A DNA stretch of 64,000 nucleotides, from contig NZ_VWXX01000004.1 of the NCBI RefSeq assembly GCF_008632335.1, positions 209,086-273,085 of the forward strand. The letters run 5' to 3'. Positions 45,413 to 56,100 of this stretch are shown piece after piece; the stretch's first letter is position 1; each line of letters begins with the position of its first letter. The notes under the pieces are model-generated. The model was given only the letters and a program-made list of their open reading frames with translations. It did not search any database and was not told the DNA's origin. Both the position numbers and the translations under genes were made by a program. This DNA is from Thiohalocapsa marina. GTDB taxonomy: Bacteria; Pseudomonadota; Gammaproteobacteria; Chromatiales; Chromatiaceae.

Positions 45413-45986
45413 CAGCATTTGCATAACGTTGAAAAGGGCCTTGATCATCGTTCCGGCCACCTCCCGAAGCGGGGTTTGGTGGACGGCGCTGCGCTTGTCC
45501 ACCCTACCGGCTACCGGCCGGCGCGACGATCAAGACCTTGAAACGAGACCGCAGACTCTCGGCTCTTCAGGGCAAAACTACGATATAAATAGGACTTGTT
45601 TTATGCAAGTGGCGCCGCGGCAGATTCCTTATCAGTAACGCATGATCGTCCTCATATAATTTTTGACCTTGACGCCGCCCTGGCACAACCGGAACTGGAC
45701 TATCTGCTGGGGGCGAAGCCTGGCGGCGGTATTTACGTGATCGGGCAGGTCGCGCAAGAATGGCACACGATCAGGTGTGCGAAATGCGCTGGGAGGCGGG
45801 CAAAACACGGGTCGCGACGCCGGCATGACGGTGTCTCCTGCGCTCGAAAGTTCTTCGTTTCGTCTGGCTTTACCTGTGTTGCACCTTGGAGCCCGGCGGC
45901 CTGCGTCAGTATCATGGCCTGGTCCATGGCGTCGGGGACGACCACCCGGCGCCGCGCGTTTTCATCCATCCTGGGTCCCTATCATC
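45413..45986. other. Intergenic region with REP-like hairpin
   Basis: 574 bp with no convincing gene: the open frames here lack coding-like third-position bias or recognisable motifs. It contains a REP-like structure at about 45440-45535, including the hairpin GGTGGAC/GTCCACC (45478-45503) and an outer inverted pair near CTTGATCATCG and CGATCAAG. The rest may be a decayed gene, but no parent could be named. Confidence 0.6.
45478..45503. repeat. REP-like hairpin
   Basis: GGTGGAC and GTCCACC form a 7 bp stem around a CGCTGCGC-containing loop that itself is palindromic. This word is a common dispersed element in proteobacterial genomes and may end transcription of the glycosyltransferase genes. 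Confidence 0.65.
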
Positions 45987-47213
45987 ATGATCCATCTTCG
46001 CTCGCTTGTTCTGCTGTTGCTGGCTGTGGCCGGCCCCTCCGCCCTGGCGGACGAGCCCGTGCGGTCCATCGAAGGGCGCGTCACCTACCTGGCACGCATC
46101 GCCCTGCCGCCCGAGGCCCGGCTGGTGGTCGAGGCCCGCGGGCTGGACGGCGTCCTGCTTGGCGAGACGCGTTCGGTCTCCGAGGGGGCGCAGGTGCCGC
46201 TGCCGTTCGCGCTGACGATTCCGGAACGGGTCGCTGCCGAGCTGCGTGCGGCCCTGTTCATCGACGGCCAGGCGCGCTGGGTGAGCGATGTCGTCGAGGT
46301 GGCTCCGGGTGACGCACCGGTGGATCTGGGCGAGATCCTGCTGAACCCCTACACGCCGATGGGGTTCACCAGCACGCTGCGCTGCGGCGCGGAACGGGTG
46401 CGAATCGGCTTCGCCGGCGAGCGGGCGCTGCTGGACCTGGCCGGCCGCGTGCTCGAACTGGATCAGGCCATCGCGGCCTCCGGCGCCAGGTACACCAACG
46501 CCGACGAGAGCGTCGTGCTCTGGATCAAGGGCGACACCGCGCGGGTGGAGCTGGACGGCACCGCCCTGCCAGCCTGCGTGCCTGTGCCACCGGAGGCCGA
46601 TGCCGGCTGGCGCGCGCAAGGCAACGAGCCGGGCTGGTCGCTGCGGCTGCAGGGTGACCGCATGACGCTGACCACCGACCTTGGCGCCTCGACGCTCGAG
46701 GCGCGACTGCCACAACCGGAGATCGCCGACGGCGGGTTCCGCTACGTGCTCGCCGACGACGGCATCCGTCTGACCATCGTGGAGCAGATCTGCCGCGATA
46801 GCATGACCGGCATGCCGCATCCGCAGCGCGTGCGCGTGGATGCCAGAGGTGAGCCCCTGCAAGGCTGCGGTGGCGATCCGCTGCGCCTGCTGACTGGCCG
46901 CGAGTGGACGGTGGAAGACATCAGCGGGCAAGGCATCATCGACCGCTCCCACGTGACGCTGCTGTTCGATCGCAACGGCGCCCTCAGCGGCAGCGGTGGC
47001 TGCAATCGCTACCATGGCCAGGCACAGCTCACCGGCGAGCGACTCACCATCGGCCCGCTGGGCAGCACCATGATGGCCTGCAGCGAGGCCCTGATGAACC
47101 AGGAGCGCACCTTCTTCAACGCGCTGGCGCGGGTGGACGCCTTCGACATCGACGACAGCGGGGCGCTGCATCTGCGCGGCGGCGGCGAGAGCCTGATCCT
47201 GGCGCGGCACTGA
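45987..47213 (+). CDS. Secreted multi-domain protein with META/HslJ domain
   Basis: 408 residues from the ATG at 45987; the Sec signal peptide HLRSLVLLLLAVAGPSALAD is clean. After it comes a YbaY-like beta domain (IEGRVTYLARIALPPEARLV), then an MliC-like segment with cysteines (STLRCGAERVRIGF), a COG3650-like segment (GNEPGWSLRLQGDRMTL) and a C-terminal META domain (SGSGGCNRYHGQAQLTGERL). Each is a periplasmic stress- or lysozyme-related module in other bacteria. It should be periplasmic or outer-membrane-associated. Confidence 0.85.
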   Translation: MIHLRSLVLLLLAVAGPSALADEPVRSIEGRVTYLARIALPPEARLVVEARGLDGVLLGETRSVSEGAQVPLPFALTIPERVAAELRAALFIDGQARWVSDVVEVAPGDAPVDLGEILLNPYTPMGFTSTLRCGAERVRIGFAGERALLDLAGRVLELDQAIAASGARYTNADESVVLWIKGDTARVELDGTALPACVPVPPEADAGWRAQGNEPGWSLRLQGDRMTLTTDLGASTLEARLPQPEIADGGFRYVLADDGIRLTIVEQICRDSMTGMPHPQRVRVDARGEPLQGCGGDPLRLLTGREWTVEDISGQGIIDRSHVTLLFDRNGALSGSGGCNRYHGQAQLTGERLTIGPLGSTMMACSEALMNQERTFFNALARVDAFDIDDSGALHLRGGGESLILARH

Positions 47214-47377
47214 GATCACGCGCCCCGGCCCAGCGGGCCACGCCCACCCCGCCGGCTGGGAGAGTCGCCGGGCCTGTCGGTGACGCCTGCCCCCCGGGTA
47301 CCCAGCGCCGCGATTCAATTCGCGGCGTCTGGGGTTAAACTTGCTGATTCACGAAGCAAGCGTCCGGCCCCGTCATC

Positions 47378-47857
47378 ATGATCGAGTCCGCCCCTGGCTC
47401 CGCCGCATCCGACCACACCGACACACCACAGGACCCCTTGCTGCTCGACATCGAGCAGATCGAGGCCCTGGCCGACGCCGGCGTGATCCGCGCCGCGCTG
47501 CGCCACAGCACGGACCATCGCGTCACCGCGCTGGATCGCAGCGAGGACGGGCTCTGGGCCGAGGTGGAGGACGAAGAGACCGAGGCCGACCTGAGCCCGC
47601 TGCTGGCGGATCACTTCGATGCCGCCGGCCGTTTCCGCCTGCGCATTCCAGACGAAATTCACGGGCCAACAGGCGCAGATCATCCAGGGGCCAACCGAGA
47701 CCCGCGCCGTGCAATATCGCAAGGGGCTCGGCTTCTACGTGGTGAACTACGAGCTGGTCATACGCGACCAGTTGCCCGGGTACCTGAGACCCTGCTGACC
47801 GCACTCGCGGACGACACCGCCGCCTTCCTGCAGCAGACCGCGGCACGGCTAAACTGA
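47378..47857 (+). pseudogene. Unknown gene with two apparently compensating frameshifts
   Basis: The frame from 47378 runs 159 residues, but between about 47640 and 47775 it has weak third-position GC and reads as Gly/Arg/His-rich noise. The +1 frame over the same bases has strong GC3 and reads smoothly, including AFQTKFTGQQAQIIQGPTET and KGLGFYVVNYELVIRDQLP. After 47775 the original frame regains coding bias (PETLLTALADDTAAFLQQTA). The ancestral product was probably a 155-160-residue protein with these parts joined. The family was not recognised. Sequencing error is an alternative. Confidence 0.55.
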
Positions 47858-47861
47858 AACC

Positions 47862-49475
47862 ATGTCCTGCAAAAAGCTCCCCATCGGCATCCAGACCTTT
47901 CGCAAGATCCGCGAGGAGGACTGTTGCTACGTCGACAAGACCGGCTTTGCGCTGCAGTTGATCGAGGACGGCACCCATTACTTCCTCTCGCGGCCGCGAC
48001 GCTTCGGCAAGTCGCTGTTCCTCGACACCCTGGCCGAGCTCTTCAGCGGCCGTCGCGAGCTCTTTACGGGGCTGGAGGCCGAGCAGGGCTGGGACTGGTC
48101 AGTGCGCTATCCGGTCATCCGGCTGGATTTTGCCGCGGGGGTGCTGCAGGACCGCGACGCCCTTGACCGAAGACTCCAGGCATTGCTGCGGCTAAACGCC
48201 GAGCGCCTGGGCGTCTCCTGCGACTGGCAGAAGACCGACCTGCCGGGCTGTTTCGGCGATCTGATCCGCCAGGCCCACAGCCATTGCGGCCAGCGCGTCG
48301 TGGTGCTGGTGGACGAATACGACAAGCCCATCCTGGACAACATCGAGCGCCCGGAGATTGCCGCCGAGATGCGCGAGGGCCTGAAGAACCTCTACTCGGT
48401 GCTCAAGCCCGAGGACGCCCATCTGCAGTTCGTCTTCATGACCGGCGTGACCAAGTTCAGCCAGGTCAGCCTCTTTTCCGGGCTGAACCAGTTGCGCGAC
48501 ATCACCCTGAGCGCCGACTACGCCACCCTCTGCGGCTATACCCAGCAGGATCTGGAGACCACCTTTGCCGGCCACCTCACCGGTGTCGACCGCGACGAGC
48601 TGCGCACCTGGTACAACGGCCACAGCTTCCTCGGCGAGCCGGTCTACAACCCCTTCGACATCCTGCTGTTCATCAGCGAGGGGCACAGCTACCGCAATTA
48701 CTGGTTCGAGACCGGCAGCCCGAGCTTTCTGATCAAGCTGTTTCAGCGCAAGCGCTACTTCCTGCCCGAACTGGAGGCGCTGGAGGTCAGCGAGGAGATC
48801 CTCGACGCCTTCGATGTGGAGCGCATCAATCCGGTCACCCTGCTGTTTCAGAGCGGTTATCTGACCATCGCCGAGACGGTGCGCCGACGCGGCCGGCTGC
48901 TGTTTCGCCTGCGCATCCCCAACCAGGAGGTACGCTTTGCCCTCACCGATCAGCTCATCACCGGCTACACCGGCATCGAGAACGACCGCACGCGCTGGCA
49001 GGACGGGCTCTACGACACCCTGGCCGCGGGCGACCTGCCGGGCCTGGTGGCCACACTCAAGCGCCTGTTCGCCGGCATCCCCTGGCGCAACTTCACCCAC
49101 AACGACCTGCCCGAGGCCGAGGGCTACTACGCCAGCGTGCTCTATGCCTTCTTCGCCAGCCTCAATGCCCAGGTCATCCCCGAGGACATCAGCAGCCAGG
49201 GCCAGACGGACCTGACCATCAAGCTCGAAGGCTACATCTACGTGATGGAGATCAAGCTGCAGCGCGGTCCCGCCGGGCCAGATTCCGAGCAGGATTCCGA
49301 ACAGGGCGCCAAAGCGGGCGAGACCACCGCCAATCCGGCGCTGGCCCAGATCCAGGCACGCGGCTACAGCGCCAAATACCGCGACGCACCGGGCAAGGGG
49401 CTGTTCGAGGTGGGGCTGGTATTCAGCGCCAGCGAGCGCAACCTGGTTCGGGCCGACTGGCAGCGGGTGGCCTGA
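47862..49475 (+). CDS. AAA-ATPase-like / PD-(D/E)XK nuclease superfamily protein
   Basis: 537 residues. The N-terminal AAA-ATPase-like domain (PF09820 type) opens with LPIGIQTFRKIREEDCCYVD and has RPRRFGKSLFLDTLAELF as its P-loop region and VVVLVDEYDKPILD as Walker B. The C-terminal nuclease-like domain (PF08011 type) shows LPEAEGYYASVLYAFFASL and TDLTIKLEGYIYVMEIKL, with the D...ExK core. Such genes are numerous in Chromatiaceae and Bacteroidetes and are of unknown role, perhaps mobile. It follows the frame-disrupted gene by 4 bp. Confidence 0.92.
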   Translation: MSCKKLPIGIQTFRKIREEDCCYVDKTGFALQLIEDGTHYFLSRPRRFGKSLFLDTLAELFSGRRELFTGLEAEQGWDWSVRYPVIRLDFAAGVLQDRDALDRRLQALLRLNAERLGVSCDWQKTDLPGCFGDLIRQAHSHCGQRVVVLVDEYDKPILDNIERPEIAAEMREGLKNLYSVLKPEDAHLQFVFMTGVTKFSQVSLFSGLNQLRDITLSADYATLCGYTQQDLETTFAGHLTGVDRDELRTWYNGHSFLGEPVYNPFDILLFISEGHSYRNYWFETGSPSFLIKLFQRKRYFLPELEALEVSEEILDAFDVERINPVTLLFQSGYLTIAETVRRRGRLLFRLRIPNQEVRFALTDQLITGYTGIENDRTRWQDGLYDTLAAGDLPGLVATLKRLFAGIPWRNFTHNDLPEAEGYYASVLYAFFASLNAQVIPEDISSQGQTDLTIKLEGYIYVMEIKLQRGPAGPDSEQDSEQGAKAGETTANPALAQIQARGYSAKYRDAPGKGLFEVGLVFSASERNLVRADWQRVA

Positions 49476-49492
49476 CCGCCGGAAAGCAACCC

Positions 49493-50746
49493 TTGAGTGC
49501 GCTTCGCGACATCCCGTGCCTGCTGTGCGTACTGGCCGCCCTGACCGGTTGCGACAAGGGGCCAGCCACGCCGCCCACGCTGAGCTGGTACGTGTTCGAC
49601 GAGCCCTCGGGTGCCTTTGCGCAGGCCGCGAGACGCTGCGGCGAGGCCTCCGAGGGCCGCTATGACATTGAATTGAAGCCGTTGCCGGCGGACGCCGACC
49701 AGCAGCGCGAGCAACTGGTGCGGCGTCTCGCCGCCGGCGACGACGATATCGACCTGATCGGCATGGACGTGATCTGGACCGCCGAGTTCGCGCGTGCGGG
49801 CTGGATCCTGCCCTGGCCAGAGCCGCTGGCCGAGCATGCGCGCGCGGGACGCATCCCGAGCACGGTCGATAGCGCCAGCGACGGCGGCCGGCTCTGGGCC
49901 GCGCCCTTCACCACCAACACCCAGCTGCTCTGGTACCGCACCGACCGCGTGCCGGCGCCGCCGCGGACCTGGGACGAGATGATCGACCAGGCCGAGCGCC
50001 TGAGCCAGTCCATCGGCAAGGGCGCCAGCATCCAGGCCCAGGGCGAGCGCTACGAGGGGCTCATGGTCTTCTTCGTCTCCCTGCTGGCCTCGGCCGGCGG
50101 GGCCGTGCTCGATGCCGATACCGAGCAGCCCTCCCTGGCGCCGGAGCCCACCCGAACGGCCCTGCGCATCCTGCGGCGACTGGCCAACTCGCCGGCCGCT
50201 GATCCCGCGCTGGCCACCGCCCGCGAGGATCAGACACGGCTGGCCTTCGAATCCGGCGAGGCCAGCTACATGCTCAACTACACCTATGTGTGGCCCAGCG
50301 CCAACGCCAATGCGCCGGAGATCGCAAAACACATGGGCTGGGCACGCTGGCCGGCGGTGAGCCCGGAGCGGCCGAGCCGGGTGACCATCGGCGGCATCAA
50401 TCTCGGTGTCGGCGCCGACTCCCGCCATCCCGAGCTGGCCTTCGAGGCCGCCGCCTGCATCAGCGGCATCGACAATCAGCGCATCGCCGCGACGCGCGGC
50501 GGTCTGCCGCCGACGCTCGAGGCCCTGTATGACGCTCCAGCCGTCCGGGACACATTCCCGTTCGCCGATCTGCTGCGCGCGACCCTGCGCGATGCCGTGC
50601 AGCGGCCGCGGACGCCCCTCTACAACGACGTCTCGCTGGCCATTACGCGCATCCTGCATCCGCTGGCTGAGGTCGATCCGGAGCGGGGTCCGGCACGGCT
50701 GCGCGCGGCCGTGGAGCGCGCCTTGCGCTCGGAGGGCCTGTTGTGA
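49493..50746 (+). CDS. Sugar ABC transporter substrate-binding lipoprotein
   Basis: 417 residues from a TTG at 49493, preceded by GGAAAG; no ATG fits. A lipoprotein signal ends at the LTGC lipobox (Cys near residue 19). The type 1 extracellular solute-binding fold is recognisable from [40 protein letters not shown] and YMLNYTYVW. It should bind a di- or oligosaccharide, or a compatible solute such as trehalose or glucosylglycerol, in the periplasm. The stop overlaps the first permease start. Confidence 0.9.
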   Translation: MSALRDIPCLLCVLAALTGCDKGPATPPTLSWYVFDEPSGAFAQAARRCGEASEGRYDIELKPLPADADQQREQLVRRLAAGDDDIDLIGMDVIWTAEFARAGWILPWPEPLAEHARAGRIPSTVDSASDGGRLWAAPFTTNTQLLWYRTDRVPAPPRTWDEMIDQAERLSQSIGKGASIQAQGERYEGLMVFFVSLLASAGGAVLDADTEQPSLAPEPTRTALRILRRLANSPAADPALATAREDQTRLAFESGEASYMLNYTYVWPSANANAPEIAKHMGWARWPAVSPERPSRVTIGGINLGVGADSRHPELAFEAAACISGIDNQRIAATRGGLPPTLEALYDAPAVRDTFPFADLLRATLRDAVQRPRTPLYNDVSLAITRILHPLAEVDPERGPARLRAAVERALRSEGLL

Positions 50747-51669
50747 GCAAGGCGACCGGCCCTCCCGACCGACGCGCCGGCACCAACCTTGGCACCCACC
50801 TGGGCACCCGCGCCGAGGAGCGTCTGGCCTGGTTGCTGTGCATGCCCGCCGTGCTGGCCATGCTGCTGGTCACCGCCTATCCGATCCTCTATGCCCTCTG
50901 GCTGTCGCTGTTCCGCTACGATCTGCGCTTTCCGGACGAGCGCGTCTTCGTCGGCCTGGCCAACTATGCCAGCGTGCTCACCTCCGAGGTCTGGTGGCAG
51001 GCGGTTCTCAACACGCTGATCATCACGGTCGGCTCGGTCAGCCTGGAGCTGATCCTGGGTATGCTGCTGGCGCTGGTGATGCACCGCGTGCTGTTCCTGC
51101 GCCGCACCCTAAGGGCATCGGTGCTGATCCCCTATGCCATCATCACGGTGGTCGCGGCCCTGGCCTGGAAGTTCGCCTTCGACCCGGTCACCGGCTTCGT
51201 CAATCCCTGGCTCGGGCTCGATCGGGCCTGGCTCGGCGAGCGCTGGTCGGCATTCCTGGTCATCATCCTCACCGAGGTCTGGAAGACCACCCCCTTCATG
51301 GCCCTGCTGCTGCTCGCCGGCCTGACCCTTGTCCCCAAGGACCTGCTCGACGCCGCCCGCGTCGATGGCGCCAATGCCTGGCAGCGCTTCTTTCGCGTCA
51401 CTCTGCCGGTGATGCGGCCCGCGCTGCTGGTCGCCCTGCTGTTTCGCACCCTGGACGCGGTGCGCATCTTCGATACCGTGTTCGTGCAGACCCGCGGCGC
51501 CCAGGACACCGAGACCCTGTCCATCGTCGGCTATCACACGCTGGTGACGCGGCTCAATCTCGGCCTGGGCTCGGCGGTCTCGGTCTTGATCTTTCTCGTC
51601 GTGCTGGCGATCGCCATCCTGTTCGTGCGCGGCTTCGGCCTGCGCCTCTCGCGCGGGGGGCAGACATGA
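50743..51669 (+). CDS. Sugar ABC transporter permease 1 (MalF/UgpA type)
   Basis: 308 residues from a GTG at 50743 that overlaps the binding-protein stop (GTGA). Six membrane spans are predicted; the N-terminal tail is rich in Gly/Thr/Arg. The EAA loop that contacts the ATPase is [20 protein letters not shown], with the family-typical DGA and LP residues. It belongs to the CUT1 sugar importers. The second permease overlaps its stop by 4 bp. Confidence 0.95.
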   Translation: MSKATGPPDRRAGTNLGTHLGTRAEERLAWLLCMPAVLAMLLVTAYPILYALWLSLFRYDLRFPDERVFVGLANYASVLTSEVWWQAVLNTLIITVGSVSLELILGMLLALVMHRVLFLRRTLRASVLIPYAIITVVAALAWKFAFDPVTGFVNPWLGLDRAWLGERWSAFLVIILTEVWKTTPFMALLLLAGLTLVPKDLLDAARVDGANAWQRFFRVTLPVMRPALLVALLFRTLDAVRIFDTVFVQTRGAQDTETLSIVGYHTLVTRLNLGLGSAVSVLIFLVVLAIAILFVRGFGLRLSRGGQT

Positions 51670-52685
51670 GCCGCGACGTCCCTCGCTTAGCGCAAAACCA
51701 TGAGGGCGCTCAACGCCTGCCCGTGGCCAGCAATTCCAAATTCAAACCGCAAAGGCGCAGAGGACGCAAAGAACACACGGAGAAACGCACGAAGCCTTTG
51801 TCTTGTCTCTGCGTTCTCTGCGCCTCTGCGGTTAATCGAGCCTCGACAAAGGGACCATTCGAGAGTGGCTGGGATCGGTTGTTCTGGCGCCTGGGCAGCC
51901 TGCTCATCATTGCCTATGCGCTGCTGCCCCTGGCCTGGATCCTGTCGCTGTCGCTGAAGCCGGCGGCGGATCTGGGCGACCGGCGCTTCATCCCGGCCCG
52001 CATCAGCCTGGAGCACTACCGCGCCATCTTCAGCGACGCGCAATTCCCCGCGGCACTCTGGAACTCCATCGGCATCGCCGCCATCGCCACCCTGTTATCG
52101 GTGCTGCTGGCCATGCTCGCTGCCTATGCCATCGTGCGTCTGCGCTTTCGTGGACGCGAGCTGATCCTGGGCGCGGCGCTGGCCATCGCCATGTTTCCGC
52201 CCATTGCCGTCATCGGCCCCATCTTCGAGCTCTGGCGCCACCTGGGCCTGTACGACACCTGGCTCGGGCTGATACTGCCCTACATGACCTTCACCCTGCC
52301 CTTGGCCATCTGGATCCTGGCGGCCTTCTTCCGCGAGATCCCCTGGGACCTGGAGCAGGCCGCCCGCGTCGACGGCGCCACGCCGCTGCAGGCCTTCCGC
52401 CATGTCATCGTGCCGCTGGCCGCGCCGGGCGTGGTCACCGCGGCCATTCTGGTGTTCATCTTCGCCTGGAACGACTTCCTGTTCGCTGCCGCGCTCACCT
52501 CCACCAACGACGCCCGCACCGTGCCGGCGGCCATCGCCTTCTTCACCGGCAGCTCGCGCTTCGAGCTGCCCACCGGCGCCATCGCCGCCGCCTCGGTGGT
52601 GGTCACCCTCCCGGTGACGCTGCTGGTGCTGATCTTTCAGGAACGCATCGTCGCCGGCCTCACCGCCGGCGCGGTGAAGGGATAA
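51666..52685 (+). CDS. Sugar ABC transporter permease 2 (MalG type) with repeat-encoded N-terminal extension
   Basis: 339 residues from the ATG at 51666 that overlaps the previous stop. The usual permease begins only near residue 66 ([20 protein letters not shown]), giving a core of about 274 residues. The extra N-terminal part includes residues 26-57, encoded by a dispersed inverted repeat ([14 protein letters not shown] and [10 protein letters not shown]). The EAA loop [20 protein letters not shown] is intact. Translation could instead begin downstream at a non-ATG codon, but no good alternative is visible. Confidence 0.9.
   Translation: MSRDVPRLAQNHEGAQRLPVASNSKFKPQRRRGRKEHTEKRTKPLSCLCVLCASAVNRASTKGPFESGWDRLFWRLGSLLIIAYALLPLAWILSLSLKPAADLGDRRFIPARISLEHYRAIFSDAQFPAALWNSIGIAAIATLLSVLLAMLAAYAIVRLRFRGRELILGAALAIAMFPPIAVIGPIFELWRHLGLYDTWLGLILPYMTFTLPLAIWILAAFFREIPWDLEQAARVDGATPLQAFRHVIVPLAAPGVVTAAILVFIFAWNDFLFAAALTSTNDARTVPAAIAFFTGSSRFELPTGAIAAASVVVTLPVTLLVLIFQERIVAGLTAGAVKG
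51741..51835. repeat. Dispersed inverted repeat, copy 5, inside a permease gene
   Basis: Left arm TTCAAACCGCAAAGGCGCAG (51741-51782) and right arm ending TGCGCCTCTGCGGTTAA (51806-51835). The element sits inside the 5' part of the MalG-type gene and stays open in that frame. Confidence 0.88.
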
Positions 52686-52689
52686 TCCC

Positions 52690-53883
<1,194 letters not shown>

Positions 53884-54097
53884 GCGACGTTGTCTGACAT
53901 TCGGCGCCTGCATGTGGCAGGTGCTATTTCCTTTTCGCGCTGATCGCCTACACTTCTCGGTACCGCAATCACCTTGACGTCCGCCGTTTCGTGGATGCAG
54001 TGGTTAAACGCCATGTGTCCGGACCGAGGATTCGAGGAGCCGGGCTCGGATACGTGGTCGCACGAATCAGGACAGCATGATCAGGAGACGTCACTCA

Positions 54098-56086
54098 ATG
54101 GTTGCACGTACGGCTATAGTTGCATTGCTGACCCTGCTGATGCTGTCCGGTTGCGCCGTCAAGCGCGATCACTACGACACGCCACAGGTGCCCTTGCCCA
54201 GCCGCTACGCCAACGATGCGGGCAACACCGCGCCTGATCCCTCCCCCGACCAACGCGAGCCCGACGCGCCGGACCTGGACAACTGGTGGCGCCTGCTGGG
54301 CAGCGAGACCCTGAATCAACTGGTGGACCGCGCCCTGGCCAACAACGCCGACCTGCGCATTGCCGCGCAGCGCGTCATGCAGGCCCGCGCCCGGGCTGCG
54401 CAGGCCAAGGGCGGGCAGTATCCGGAGGTCTCGGTGCCACTACGCTATCAATACGAGGCGCCGGACGAAGGCATCGGTGACGTCCCCCGCGGGGGTGATG
54501 TCGAAACCGACGAGACCTATCAGATCGGCCTGCGCGGCGACTGGCGGGTGGACCTCTGGGGCGAACTGGCCTCGCTGTCGGACTCGGCCAGCATGGAACT
54601 CTGGCGCGCCATCTTCGAGCACGACGACCAGGCGCGACGGCTTGTGGCCGAGGTGGTGGCCGCCTACGTCGACTACCTGGCGCTGAATGACCGCATGCGC
54701 GTGGCGCGGGACACCGAGGCGGTGCTGGCAGAGATGCTCGACGGCATGCTGACCCGCCTGGACGTGGGCGACGCCACCACCATCGACGTCGAGCAGGAAC
54801 GCTCCGCGGTCTATGGTGTGCGCGCCGACATGCCCGCCATCGCGCTGCGCCAGGCTCAGGTGGCCAACCGCCTCGCCTTCCTGGTCGGCGGCGTGCCGGA
54901 CGGCCTGCACCTGCCGCGGGACGGCCTCAATTCGCTGCGCCTGCCGCGCGTTCGCGCCGGCATGCCGGCGGCGCTGTTGCTGCAACGCCCGGACGTCCGC
55001 GCCATCGAGGCCCGCCTGATCGCCGCCGACGCCCGCATCGATGTCGCTCGCGCCCGCATCCTGCCGCCGCTGGACCTGACCGCCGAGATCGGCTACGGCA
55101 GCACCTATATCGAAGAAGTCTTCATGCCACATACGGTGTTCTGGAACTTCGTCGCCAATCTGTCGGCAACGGTATTCGACGCCGGCAAGCGGCAGCGGGA
55201 GGTCGACTACTCACGAGCCGTGCACGAGGAGATGATCGAAACCTACATCAAGGTCATCTACGGCGCCACGGTGGAGGTGGAGGATGCCTTCGCCACCATC
55301 TCCCACTCCCGGGAACGCCTGCAGTTGCAACAGGTGGCCACCGACGCGGCCCGGCGCGCCTGGGTCGACAGCCGCGATGCCTATCTGGCGGGCGCCATCG
55401 ACTATCTGGTCTGGCAGAACACCGCCCGCACCTATTACCGCTATCTGGACGATCTCTACAGCTTCCGCGGCGACATGTACAAGGGGCAGATCGAGCTGTT
55501 CTCGGCGCTGGGTGGCGGCGCGCCGGAGCGCGCGCCCCTGCCGGGTGATGGCCGGCGTCCGGCCAGGCACCTGGGCAGCATCCTGGTGGGCGAGGCGGCG
55601 CCGGTGCAGGTCAGGGACCACTGGCTGCCAAGTGGCGGATGGGGCACGTCAGACACAAAACAGCAACAGCAGGGCCGCGACCAGGACGACGACCAGACGC
55701 AGCCGCAATGGCTGGTGGCGCTGACTGGCAGCCACACGCGCGACGGCGTGGAGGCCATGTGGCGCGACCTGCACAACCGCTATCCCGCTGCAGTCGACGG
55801 ACATGCGCTGCTGGCCTACAAGCCGACCGAGACGGTCGCACCGGAGGGAGAAGACGCCACCTGGTACCGCCTCACGGTGGAGCGATTCCACACCCGCGAC
55901 GCCGCGGCCGGATGGTGCCAGTCGGTGCGTCTCGGCCAGACGCGCTGCGATGTGGCGGAATTCGACCCCAACCTGACCGTCGAGGGCCGCTTTCCCTGGC
56001 CCGACCCGCTGGAAAAAACGCTATCGGGCACGACCCACGGGGGCCATCCCGCCGCACCGGCGCGGCCGACGGCGGTGAGACACTAG
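54098..56086 (+). CDS. TolC-like outer-membrane factor lipoprotein with C-terminal SPOR-like domain
   Basis: 662 residues from the ATG at 54098, which follows AGGAG; an ATG at 54077 is less likely. A lipoprotein signal ends at Cys19 (LLMLSGC). The two outer-membrane efflux repeats (about residues 70-270 and 275-480) are of NodT type, with DNWWRLLGSETLNQLVDRAL and ARILPPLDLTAEIGYG. A disordered Q/D-rich linker leads to a SPOR-like domain (WLVALTGSHTRDGVEAMWRD to VAEFDPNLTV). SPOR domains bind denuded peptidoglycan. The rest of a type I secretion system follows. Confidence 0.85.
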   Translation: MVARTAIVALLTLLMLSGCAVKRDHYDTPQVPLPSRYANDAGNTAPDPSPDQREPDAPDLDNWWRLLGSETLNQLVDRALANNADLRIAAQRVMQARARAAQAKGGQYPEVSVPLRYQYEAPDEGIGDVPRGGDVETDETYQIGLRGDWRVDLWGELASLSDSASMELWRAIFEHDDQARRLVAEVVAAYVDYLALNDRMRVARDTEAVLAEMLDGMLTRLDVGDATTIDVEQERSAVYGVRADMPAIALRQAQVANRLAFLVGGVPDGLHLPRDGLNSLRLPRVRAGMPAALLLQRPDVRAIEARLIAADARIDVARARILPPLDLTAEIGYGSTYIEEVFMPHTVFWNFVANLSATVFDAGKRQREVDYSRAVHEEMIETYIKVIYGATVEVEDAFATISHSRERLQLQQVATDAARRAWVDSRDAYLAGAIDYLVWQNTARTYYRYLDDLYSFRGDMYKGQIELFSALGGGAPERAPLPGDGRRPARHLGSILVGEAAPVQVRDHWLPSGGWGTSDTKQQQQGRDQDDDQTQPQWLVALTGSHTRDGVEAMWRDLHNRYPAAVDGHALLAYKPTETVAPEGEDATWYRLTVERFHTRDAAAGWCQSVRLGQTRCDVAEFDPNLTVEGRFPWPDPLEKTLSGTTHGGHPAAPARPTAVRH

Positions 56087-56100
56087 GCCTAGGCACGGCA

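Noticed and set aside
45596..46312. 238-residue open frame before the META-domain gene
   Set aside because: Only weak coding bias, no motif, and its second half overlaps the signal peptide and first domain of the META gene in another frame.
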